The notes under the pieces: model-generated | What the model was told of the DNA's origin: nothing | Seen by the model: the letters and a program-made list of their open reading frames with translations, nothing else | Database searches by the model: none | DNA from: an uncultured Kiritimatiellota bacterium | GTDB taxonomy: Bacteria > Verrucomicrobiota > Kiritimatiellia > RFP12 > UBA1067 | DNA length: 33,626 nt | Assembly (NCBI GenBank): GCA_934675625.1 | Contig: CAKURH010000036.1 | Location: forward strand, 1-33,626 | Reading direction: 5' to 3' | Translations under genes and position numbers: made by a program | Shown: positions 15,462 to 23,800 of the stretch, piece after piece | How the letters are laid out: every line of letters begins with the position of its first letter | How positions within the stretch are numbered: position 1 is the first letter of the stretch

Positions 15462-16313
15462 ATGGAAGACTATGAACTTCTCGATTCGGGGGATGGGCGC
15501 AAGCTCGAACGCTTCGGGCGCTACGTCTTGGCGCGTCCGTGCTCACAGGCGCTGTGGCGGCCGGCGAAGAGTCCGGCGGACTGGGCGCGCGCCGATGCCG
15601 CCTTTGACCGCGAGGACGGCAACCGCTGGCACGGGCGCGCGAACCTGCCGAAGGACTGGCAGATCGAAACGGCTGGGCTCCACTTCAGGCTCGGCGGCAC
15701 CGACTTCGGGCATCTCGGCATTTTCCCGGAGCAGCGCGCGCAGTGGACGTGGATCCGAGAGAAAGTAAAAAGTAAGAAGGAAGAAGGAAGAGGGAAAGAA
15801 GAGGGGAGTGGTGTGCGCGTCCTCAACCTCTTCGCCTACTCCGGCGGGAGCACGCTGGCGGCGGCGCAGGGCGGCGCGGAGGTCTGCCATCTCGACGCCT
15901 CGAAGGGCATGGTCGACTGGGCGCGCGAGAACGCGCGGCTGAATGGCCTCGCCGAGCGTCCGATTCGCTGGATCGTCGATGACGCGCACAAGTTCATGCG
16001 GCGCGAGATCCGGCGCGGGCGGAAATACGAGGCGGTCATTCTCGACCCGCCGACGTTCGGGCGCGGTGCGGGCGGCGAGATGTACAAGATCGAGCGCGAC
16101 CTTCAGGAGACGCTGGGGCTGGTGAAGGATCTCCTCGCCGACCGTCCGGCATTCGTGCTGTTCTCGTCGCACACGCCGGGGCTTTCCGAGGTCGTGGCGA
16201 AGAATGTGCTGGGCCAGCTCTTCCCGGCGGCCCGGCTCGAATCGGGCGAGATGCTGCTCGAAGGGCGGGCGCTTCCGTGCCCGAGCGGCATCTACTGCCG
16301 CGCGGTCTGGTAG
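15462..16313 (+). CDS. SAM-dependent methyltransferase, RlmI/RlmK-like
   Basis: 283 residues from the ATG at 15462. The second half is a class I methyltransferase: motif I VLNLFAYSGGSTLAAAQGGA (about residues 120-139), the acidic loop CHLDASKGMVDWAREN, then WIVDDAHKFMRRE and motif IV VILDPPTFGRG. The 'D/N-PP-F' motif is typical of the RlmI/YccW-like rRNA cytosine methyltransferases. The first 100 residues (ELLDSGDGRKLERFGRYVLA, LGIFPEQRAQW) fit the beta-rich N-terminal part of that subfamily, which usually also has a PUA domain, not seen here. Residues about 101-116 (KVKSKKEEGRGKEEGSG) come from a purine tract foreign to the local composition. Substrate is not shown by the sequence. Confidence 0.82.
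   Translation: MEDYELLDSGDGRKLERFGRYVLARPCSQALWRPAKSPADWARADAAFDREDGNRWHGRANLPKDWQIETAGLHFRLGGTDFGHLGIFPEQRAQWTWIREKVKSKKEEGRGKEEGSGVRVLNLFAYSGGSTLAAAQGGAEVCHLDASKGMVDWARENARLNGLAERPIRWIVDDAHKFMRREIRRGRKYEAVILDPPTFGRGAGGEMYKIERDLQETLGLVKDLLADRPAFVLFSSHTPGLSEVVAKNVLGQLFPAARLESGEMLLEGRALPCPSGIYCRAVW
15757..15808 (+). repeat. Purine-rich A/G tract inside the methyltransferase gene
   Basis: About 52 bases made almost only of A and G (AAAGTAAAAAGTAAGAAGG, then AAGAAGGAAGAGGG), in a region otherwise GC-rich with all four bases. It adds about 17 charged residues between the N-terminal part and the SAM-binding domain. It looks like a low-complexity insertion that kept the frame. Confidence 0.6.
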
Positions 16314-16323
16314 CCGTCCGCCG

Positions 16324-17523
16324 TTAGGCGCGGCCGTCGCGCCGCCAGTCCCGCATGGTCTTGCCATAGCGGGCGCGGAAGCGGCGCGTGAGGTTCGCGA
16401 GGTCGCGGAAGCCGCAGTCGCGGGCGATGCGCGCAATCGGCGCACGGCTCTCTTCGAGCCGACGGACGAGTTCCGCGAAGCGCCGCGCGGCGAGGGCCTC
16501 CGACACGCTTTCGCGCTCGAACTGCCGGAAGCGAAGGTTGAGCAGCTGACGCGAGACACCGAGTTCGCGCGCCACGTCGCCGACGCCCCAGCCCTTCGCC
16601 GCATGGCGGTTGATGAGATCGCGGGCACGCTCGATCAGGCGGGCGGCGGGCGCAATCGGCGCGGTCGATTCGCGGCGGATGACTTCTCGGTGCGTCCACA
16701 GCCGAAGCGTCGGTGCGCGCACCGCCCGTCCGTCCATCATCCGCTCCAGTTCGCGGGCGACGAGCTCTCCCTGCCGCTCCGTCACGAAGCGGATGCTGGA
16801 GAGCGGCGGCACCGCGTGTGTGCAGAGCGTCTCGTCGTCGTCCGTGCCGAGCACGACCGCCTGGCGCGGCACGTCGATCTTGGCGGCGCGGCAGGCCGAG
16901 AGGACGCGCGTGGCGAGGAGGTCGGTCGCGGCGTAGAGCGCGAACGGGCGCGGCAGCGACGCGAGCCACGCGACGAGCGGGGCGTCCTTCTCGGTGTTCA
17001 GGGAATCCGCCGACGGGAAGACGGCGCACGTGCGCCCGACGGCCTTCAGCGCGGCGGCGAACCCCGTCTGGCGGCGCGTCGACCAGCGTTCGTCGCCGGG
17101 GGACGGCACGAAGGCGAACGTGCGGAAGTTGCCGACCGACAGCAGGTGCTGCGCGGCGAGTTCCCCGATGCCTTCGTCATCCACCCGGATGAGATGCAGG
17201 TTGCGTCCGCGTGGCACATCGGAGGCGACGGCCGATTCGATCGAGACGATGGGCACGTGCGCGGCGACGAGTCGGCGCCAGGTGGCCGCGTCGAGATGCT
17301 GGAACACGATGAAGCCGTCGACGCCGTCCTCCAGCGTGTCGGCGACCGCCGCGGCGGTGAACCGGTCGCGTTCGATCAGCTTGATCTGCCAGTCGCGCGC
17401 GTGGCGCAGGAAGCGCAAGATGCCTTCGAGGCGGGCGCGCCCGGTCGCGTGATCCATCCGCACGGTGACGACGACCTTGCGGAGACGCGGCAGAATCTGA
17501 GGTGTGTTGGCATGCCTCTTCAT
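16324..17523 (-). CDS. XylR-type transcriptional regulator (PBP-like + AraC)
   Basis: 399 residues from the ATG at 17523. Residues about 16-285 form a LacI/periplasmic-binding-protein-like sugar-sensing domain (KVVVTVRMDHATGRARLEGI, GVDGFIVFQ, VRVDDEGIGELAAQHLL with V read as LIRVDD, DLLATRVLSACR, VVLGTDDDETLCTHAVPP, LSSIR). Residues about 295-395 are an AraC HTH pair (ARLIERARDLINRHAAKGWG, VGDVARELGVSRQLLNLRFR, IARIARDCGFRDLANLTRRF). This is the architecture of xylose-type activators. It diverges from the SDR-to-autotransporter operon and is the likely local regulator of it. The specific sugar cannot be read from the sequence. The -10 at 17536-17541 lies 12 bases before the ATG. Confidence 0.88.
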   Translation of the reverse strand: MKRHANTPQILPRLRKVVVTVRMDHATGRARLEGILRFLRHARDWQIKLIERDRFTAAAVADTLEDGVDGFIVFQHLDAATWRRLVAAHVPIVSIESAVASDVPRGRNLHLIRVDDEGIGELAAQHLLSVGNFRTFAFVPSPGDERWSTRRQTGFAAALKAVGRTCAVFPSADSLNTEKDAPLVAWLASLPRPFALYAATDLLATRVLSACRAAKIDVPRQAVVLGTDDDETLCTHAVPPLSSIRFVTERQGELVARELERMMDGRAVRAPTLRLWTHREVIRRESTAPIAPAARLIERARDLINRHAAKGWGVGDVARELGVSRQLLNLRFRQFERESVSEALAARRFAELVRRLEESRAPIARIARDCGFRDLANLTRRFRARYGKTMRDWRRDGRA

Positions 17524-17535
17524 AAATTAGCTTGA

Positions 17536-17541
17536 ATTATA
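17536..17541 (-). promoter_or_regulatory. -10 element of the first XylR gene
   Basis: TATAAT on the minus strand in CATGGTATAATTCAAGC, 12 bases upstream of the ATG at 17523. Confidence 0.6.
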
Positions 17542-17659
17542 CCATGTAGGTGGGGCTTGCCGCAAATACGCCGTTGTTCGAAACCTGCGCGGGTGAGAAT
17601 TTGACGGCCGTACATCATTTGTCAAAAAGCAGTTTTTCTATTGTCCATAAAGCAGAGTG

Positions 17660-17677
17660 CGATATGGTATCATATCG
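17660..17677 (+). promoter_or_regulatory. Promoter and candidate operator of the SDR operon
   Basis: The perfect inverted repeat CGATATG-GTAT-CATATCG contains the -10 (TATCAT, 17668-17673) and ends 4 bases before the SDR ATG. A protein bound here would block initiation. The XylR-type regulator is the obvious candidate, but AraC-type proteins more often bind direct repeats, so another repressor is possible. Confidence 0.45.
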
Positions 17678-17681
17678 GCGT

Positions 17682-18455
17682 ATGGAAACGAACTCGAATC
17701 TCTGCACGTTTGATGGCCGCGTGGCGCTTGTGACGGGCGCGGCGGGAAACATCGGCTTCGCCGTCTGCCGCCGTCTGGCGGCGCACGGCGTCCGCATCGC
17801 GGCCTGCGACCTTGACGCGGCGGCGACGACTGCGCGGTTTTCGCCGCTTGTCGCGGCTGGGGCTGATGTCCGTGCCTACGCAATGGATGTCACGGCGCGC
17901 GACAGCGTCTTCGCCGCCGTGCGGACGGCGGTGTCCGACTTCGGCAAGATCGACATTCTCGTCAACAACGCGGGCGTCTGGGAGCACCGCGACGTGAAGG
18001 GCCGTCAGCGGTTCGAGGAAATGGCGCCGTCCGAGTGGAAGCGGCTCCTTGACATTGACGTGGACGGCGTTTTCCATGTCACGCAAGCCGTCCTGCCGGA
18101 GATGCTGCGGAACGGCTACGGGCGCATCGTCAACCTGACGTCCATCGCCGGCGAGGTGGGGCTTCCCGGCTATGCCGACTATGCGACGGCGAAGGCTGGG
18201 CTGATCATGCTGACGAAGACGCTTGCGATGGAGAACGCGAAGCGGGGCATCACCGTCAACTGCGTGTCGCCTGGCATGGTCGCCGTCGGGGACGTCTCGC
18301 CGACGCCCGGCACGTGGATTGGGCGCACGGGGACGGCCGACGAGATGGCCCGCGCGATCGTCTTCCTGGCGGCGGACGAGTCAGGCTTCATCACGGGCGT
18401 GGACATCCCCGTCGAGGGCGGGCGCATTCTCGGCCCGCACAAGTGCGACATGTGA
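17682..18455 (+). CDS. Short-chain dehydrogenase/reductase
   Basis: 257 residues from the ATG at 17682, just after the -10; the frame is open back to 17550, but that part lies upstream of the promoter. Classical SDR: cofactor loop TGAAGNIG (18-25), D43 in AACDLD (suggests NAD(H)), NNAG at 95-98, and the catalytic S154, Y167 and K171 (LTSIAGEVG, YADYATAK). The C-terminus carries ITGVDIPVEGGRI, the usual 'ITG--I-VDGG' ending. As first gene of a carbohydrate operon it probably oxidises or reduces a sugar or sugar acid. The next gene starts 12 bases later. Confidence 0.9.
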   Translation: METNSNLCTFDGRVALVTGAAGNIGFAVCRRLAAHGVRIAACDLDAAATTARFSPLVAAGADVRAYAMDVTARDSVFAAVRTAVSDFGKIDILVNNAGVWEHRDVKGRQRFEEMAPSEWKRLLDIDVDGVFHVTQAVLPEMLRNGYGRIVNLTSIAGEVGLPGYADYATAKAGLIMLTKTLAMENAKRGITVNCVSPGMVAVGDVSPTPGTWIGRTGTADEMARAIVFLAADESGFITGVDIPVEGGRILGPHKCDM

Positions 18456-18466
18456 AGGAGGCTCAA

Positions 18467-19555
18467 ATGACGCGACGACTCTTCACTTCATTTTGGATGG
18501 CGTTCCTTCTTGCGGCGGGCCTTGCGCATGCGGCGGTGCCGTCCGACGACCGCCTGAAGGGCCCGTTTCTGATTGCCTCGACGCCGTACCATGCAGACGG
18601 GTCGGTCGATTATGACGCGCTCGTGGCGGAGGCGCGCTACATGGACGCGGCGGGCTGCACGGGCGTCATCTGGCCGCAGTCGAACGACGCGATTGACCTG
18701 CTGACGGCGGAAGAGAAATGCACGGGCCTGCGGCGGCTTGTCGCGGCGGCGGCTTCCTTCACGAATGCCGTCCTCACGCTCGGCGTGAGCGGCACGAACA
18801 CGGCAGAGATGCTTGCCTTTGCCGCGTTTGCCGAGAAACTGGCCGCGCAAAGTCCCGCGCCGATCGCGCTCGCGGCGCGTCCGCCGACGGACGGTCGCAC
18901 GGCGGCCGACCTTGAGACTTACTTCGCGGCCCTCGGCCGCGTCGCAAAGCGGCCTGTCATCGTCCAGACGTTCGTCTCGGACGAATGCCCTGCGCCGTCC
19001 GTTGCGTTCCTCGTCGATCTCGCGAAGCGGTTTCCCGGTGCCTACGGCTACATCAAGGAGGAAAGCGAGGGCAATCGCGCGAACGAACGTCAGGCGGCGG
19101 AGGTCGCGGCCAAGCCGGTCATCAAGACCGTGTTCAGCGCGTGGGGCGGGTGGCAGTGGCTCTATCAGCGCCGCGCCCTCGGCACGGAAGGACTCGTCTC
19201 GGAGCGCCCCGCCTACGCGCCGCTCGTCGTGCGCATCTGGCGCGAGATGGTCGCCGGCGACCCGGACGGACGCTTGCAGGAGGCGTATGCGCTGTATCGC
19301 TACTTGATTGACCAGCGGGCGATTCCCGGCGGCAGCCTGCGCGGCTATTCGCTCTACTACCTCCAGAAGCTCGGCCTCTTCAAGACCACGCTCTCGCGCA
19401 CCTACCTCAAGCCGCGCGTGACCGAGTCGGGCACGTTCGGCGAAACGCGCGAGTGGAAGCTCGTCGACCTTGACCTCACGGCGGCGCAGAAGGCCGAGCT
19501 GGACGCGAACTTCGACGGCATGGTGCGCTTCCTTGCACGGGAGGGCGGGCAATGA
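18467..19555 (+). CDS. Exported DapA-family (dihydrodipicolinate synthase/NAL) protein
   Basis: 362 residues; ATG at 18467 preceded by GAAGGAGG. Residues 1-22 are a clear Sec signal peptide (MTRRLFTSFWMAFLLAAGLA-HAA). The rest is a DapA-type TIM barrel: LKGPFLIASTPYHADGSVDY, then AGCTGVIWPQSND in place of 'G--GTTGE', LTAEEK, and the Schiff-base lysine K197 in GYIKEESEG. The tyrosine of the catalytic triad in the 'YN-P' motif is missing: the strand reads VIVQTFVSDECP (about 165-174). Known members are cytoplasmic aldolases or lyases of sialic acid, 2-keto-3-deoxy acids or aspartate semialdehyde. Export and loss of the tyrosine point to another reaction or a binding role. The last bases overlap the MFS gene (ATGA). 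Confidence 0.83.
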   Translation: MTRRLFTSFWMAFLLAAGLAHAAVPSDDRLKGPFLIASTPYHADGSVDYDALVAEARYMDAAGCTGVIWPQSNDAIDLLTAEEKCTGLRRLVAAAASFTNAVLTLGVSGTNTAEMLAFAAFAEKLAAQSPAPIALAARPPTDGRTAADLETYFAALGRVAKRPVIVQTFVSDECPAPSVAFLVDLAKRFPGAYGYIKEESEGNRANERQAAEVAAKPVIKTVFSAWGGWQWLYQRRALGTEGLVSERPAYAPLVVRIWREMVAGDPDGRLQEAYALYRYLIDQRAIPGGSLRGYSLYYLQKLGLFKTTLSRTYLKPRVTESGTFGETREWKLVDLDLTAAQKAELDANFDGMVRFLAREGGQ

Positions 19556-20802
19556 GGCTTCGGCTCGACTACAAGTGGGGGCTGCTCGCGCTCGTTTCCG
19601 CGACCTACTTCCTTGCGCAGGGGTCGCGGCAGATCTACAACACCGTTCTGCCCCAGATCAAGGTCGACTTCGCCGCGTCTGGGCTGGACGACCTACGGCT
19701 CGGCCTAGTCGGGAGCGCGTTCACGCTCGTCTTCGGGCTTGTCATCCCGTTCGCGGGAACGGCGGCGGACTTCCTGCGCCGCAAATGGATGATCGTTGCC
19801 GGCACGCTGCTGTTCTCCGTCGGCATTTTCGCGTCGGGTTTCGCGTCCGGCCTCGGCCTGCTGCTCGTCGCGTATGGCGTCCTGAACGCGGCGGGGCAAT
19901 CGCTGCTGCCGCCGTCCATCTCGTCGCTGATCGGACAGTTCCACGTCAGCACGCGGGCGACGGCGTTTTCCATTTACCAAGTCGTCTTCTACGTGGGCAT
20001 CATCGTGTGCAGTTGCGTGTCGGGGAGACTGTCGGCTCTCGGGCCGGGCGGCTGGCGGCGCGCGTTCTGGGTTTTCGGCGCGGTGGGGCTCGTCTGGGCG
20101 CTCGCGCTCGCCGTCCTCCTGCGCGACACGCCCCAGCCCGCCGCGTCCGTGGCGACGGTGGGGGACAGGCCCTCCGTGCGCGAGGCGCTGCGGGCGTTCT
20201 TCGGACAGCCCGCCGCGCTGCTGCTCACGTTGGGGCTCGGCCTCTGCCTCTACGCGACCTACGGGTTTCGGCTGTGGTGTCCGATGTTCCTGTTGCGGAC
20301 GTTCCCCGCGCTGTCGCCGACGGGCGCGGCGTTCCATGCGGTGTTCTGGTACTACGCCGGGGCGATGGCGGGCGTCCTGCTCGCGGGGCGGTTCTCCGAC
20401 CGTCTTCTGCCGCGCCGTCCCGCCATCCGGCTGGAGACGAACGTCGCCGGGCTTCTGCTGATGGTGCCGTTCGTCCTGCTGACGGCGTTTGCGCCGAACG
20501 TGGCGACCGTCTGCGCGGCGATTTTCTGCTTTGGCCTCGCGGCGGGCGTCTACGACTCGAACCTCTACGCGGCGCTCCTCGACGTGGTGAGCCCGCGCTA
20601 CCGTGCGGCGGCGGTCGGGTTCTTCGGCTGCGGCGGCAATGTGCTGGGCGCGCTCGGCCCGGGGCTGCTCGGCGGCCTGAACGGGCTCTTCGGCATGCGG
20701 GCGTCGCTCGCCTCGCTCGCGGCCTTTGCGTGCGCCGGTGCGCTCGTCATTCTTCTCGCCCGCCGTCAATTCAATCTGCTCAGAAAGGAAATGAAACCAT
20801 GA
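19552..20802 (+). CDS. MFS transporter
   Basis: 416 residues with about twelve hydrophobic helices in two halves. Signature of the major facilitator superfamily between helices 2 and 3 (GTAADFLRRKWMIVAG, a form of G-x-D-R-x-G-R-R) and again in the second half (LAGRFSDRLLPRR). Helix 4 has LNAAGQSLLPPSISSLIGQF, as in anion:cation or hexuronate-type symporters. ATG overlaps the DapA-family stop (ATGA) and its own stop overlaps the next ATG (CCATGA), so the three are translationally coupled. It probably imports the product released by the downstream hydrolase; the substrate is unknown, with a sugar acid or amino sugar plausible from its neighbours. Confidence 0.9.
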   Translation: MRLRLDYKWGLLALVSATYFLAQGSRQIYNTVLPQIKVDFAASGLDDLRLGLVGSAFTLVFGLVIPFAGTAADFLRRKWMIVAGTLLFSVGIFASGFASGLGLLLVAYGVLNAAGQSLLPPSISSLIGQFHVSTRATAFSIYQVVFYVGIIVCSCVSGRLSALGPGGWRRAFWVFGAVGLVWALALAVLLRDTPQPAASVATVGDRPSVREALRAFFGQPAALLLTLGLGLCLYATYGFRLWCPMFLLRTFPALSPTGAAFHAVFWYYAGAMAGVLLAGRFSDRLLPRRPAIRLETNVAGLLLMVPFVLLTAFAPNVATVCAAIFCFGLAAGVYDSNLYAALLDVVSPRYRAAAVGFFGCGGNVLGALGPGLLGGLNGLFGMRASLASLAAFACAGALVILLARRQFNLLRKEMKP

Positions 20803-23800
20803 TTGCTCCCTTGTTGCTGCTGGCCGCTGCGTGGACACTGCCGTCGGCGGAATTCGCGCGCTACTACGAGAAGATCACCGGGAAGCCGCCCGCCGACGGG
20901 CTCGTCACGTTCGCCGTCGACCCGGCGGTGTCCGCCTCCGGCCGAGACGCCTACGCGATCACGTCCGACGGCGCGGGCGCGAAGATTGTCGGCTCGAACG
21001 TGCGCAGCGTCTGGTACGGGCTCTACGACCTGCTCGAACGGCGCGGCGGCTGCCGCTGGTTCTGGGACGTCGACGTCGTGCCGCAGAAGGACGCGATCGA
21101 CTTCTCCGGCCTCGACGTGAAGGAGGAGGCGCACTTCGCGTATCGGGGCATCCGCTACTTCGCGCACCGGGGCCTGACGCGCTTCCAGGCCGAGCACTGG
21201 GGGCCGCAGGAGTGGCGGCGCGAGATCGACTGGTGCCTCAAGCGGCGGCTCAACGTCTTCATGCTGCGCCTCGGACAGGACGACCTGTTCCAGCGCGCCT
21301 ACCCGGACGTCGTGCCGTATCCGGACGCGTCGAAGAGCCTGCCCGGCGCGGGCAAGGGGTTCGACAACCGTTCGCTCTTCTGGCCGCTCGACTATCGCGG
21401 ACGCCTCCGCCGGAACGTGCAGAAGTATGCGTTCGACCGAGGCCTGATGGTGCCGGAGGACTTCGGCACGATGACCCACTGGTATTCGCGCACGCCGGAG
21501 GAGTTTCTGGAGAAGATGAATCCGCCGTTTCTGCCGCAGGCGACGAAAAGCTACTCGGAGCCGAACGGCCTCGTCTGGGACATCCGCGACGACCGCTGGG
21601 CGGACGCCTACTGGAAGCTCACGCAGACGGCGGTCGAGGCGTACGGTCAAGGTCGCGACCGGCAGGAGCTGCTGCACACGCCCGGCCTCGGCGAGCGTCA
21701 GTGCTTCACGAACCGCGCGGACAATCTCGCGCTCAAGGTCGAGACGCTGAAGAACTTCCTCGACCGCGCCCACCGCGACTATCCGAACGCGAAGAACCTC
21801 ATCGCCGGATGGGACTTCTACTACACGTGGAATCCCGATGAGGTGCAGTCGCTCCTGAAGACGCTCGACCCGGCGCGCGACATCATCTGGGACTACGAGG
21901 GCGACGCGACGCGCGACTACCGTCCCGAATGGAAGGCGCTCGGTGGCAACAACTTCACGAAGTGGGGCGTCATCGGCAAGTTCCCCTACACCTACTCGAT
22001 GTTCCTCGCCTACGAAAGCGCGCTCGACGTGCGCGCGAACTACCCGGTCATCGAGGCGCGCCAGCGGCTCGTGCAGAACGATCCGTTCTGCAAGGGCTAC
22101 ATCCTCTGGCCGGAGGCCAGCCACACCGACGCGCTCGCCTTGCGCTTCTTCACGGCGAACGCCTGGTCGGAGCAGCCCGTCGGGCACGCGGCCGTGCTGG
22201 ACGAGTTCTGCGCGAGCCGCTACGGCGACCAGGCCGAGGCGATGAAGCGCATCTGGCAGCGCGTCATCCCGATGGGCCCGCTCCTCAACTGGGGGCGCAG
22301 CTACGGCACGCTCTTCACGGGCACGACGCTTGGCGCGTTTCCGCACCCGGACGTCTACGGCCCCGGCACCGAGGACCGCTGGGAGGCGGCGCTCGCCGAG
22401 GTGCGGGCCGTCTTCGCCGCGCTCGCCGAGATTCGCTGGGAGGGCGAGGCGATCCGCCGCGATGCGGTCGACCTCGCGCGCACGGCGCTCGACCGGTGGC
22501 TGATCCATGACGCGCGGCGTTTTGACCGCGCCTTCACGGCGTGGCGGCGGGGCGCGTCGGACGGCGCGGGCCTCGCGGCGCGGGCGGCGGAACTCGCGCG
22601 GCGGGCGGATCTGATGGCGGACCTGCTCGCGATCCACACCGACTATTCGCTTTGGGAGTCGTATCTGCGGCTTGATGCGGTCAAGAAGGTGACGAACCCC
22701 GACTTCCCGCGTGTGCTGCTCGACAATGCCGCGAACGACTACTGCCGCAGTCACCAGTACGAGCTCGCGCGCCACCTCTATGCGCCGCGCGCGCACCGTT
22801 TCGCCGAGAAGGCCGCCGCGCTGTTGGCGCGGAATGACCGCGCGACGCCGCTGGCGCTGACGCCGTGCGAGGCCGAGGTCGAGGCCCTGTTGGCGCGTCC
22901 GCTCGAATCGCTGAAGCCGACGGCGTCGCGCACGCCCGAGCGCTTTCGCGCGCTCATGCGCACGCTCGCCGCCACGTCCGAGCCGCCGTCGCCCGCGCGC
23001 GCGGACGGTTGGGCGGTCATCTGGGCGAAGGACGGCACGGCGCGGACAAATGCGGTGGTCGGCGTGCGGCAGGCGGACGGCGGCTGGCGCTACACGGTGT
23101 CGGCGGGCGAGGCGACTGGTGCGCGGGACGTCGACCTCCATCTCGGCTGTGCGCAGGCGCGCGTCGGGGATGACGGCTACTGGGTGAGCCAGCGCGGCGT
23201 CCTCGGCCAGTTCACGCGTCCGAAGGGCTCGTGGCAGCAGCTCCGCAACTGGCTGACGCTGCCGTATTATGGCATGAAGACGCCGCAGGGGTCGTTCCTC
23301 GCGGTCGTCGAGGGGATGCGCTTCGAGTATAATCAGCGCGTGACGTCCGAAGACGGCGTCTACCGCGCGTTCCCGCGCTGGCGCGTCGCGGACACCGGGA
23401 TCGACGCCTACGAGGACATGAGCGTCGTCGTCTACGACTTGCCGAAGGGCGCGGGCTACAACGAGATGGCGAAGGCGTTCCGCCGCTACAAGGAGGCGCG
23501 TGACCCGGAGATCATGCCCCTGAAGGAGCGCGCGAAGACGCGGCCGCACCTGCTGAAGCTCGCGCGCGCCGTGACGGTGCGCCAACAGTGCGCCGCGAAG
23601 CCGTTCAAGCGTCCGGACGACGCGCGCGACTTCACGCCGGAGACGGAGCATCCCGTCCGCCGCATCTGCTCGTTCGACGAGGTTCTCGCCAACCTGAAGA
23701 AGCTCAAGGCGCGCGGCGTGGACGACCTCTCGGTCGTCGTCGCGGGCTGGCAGACGGGCGGCTACGACGGGCGCGCGCCGGCCGTCTTCCCCGTGGAGGC

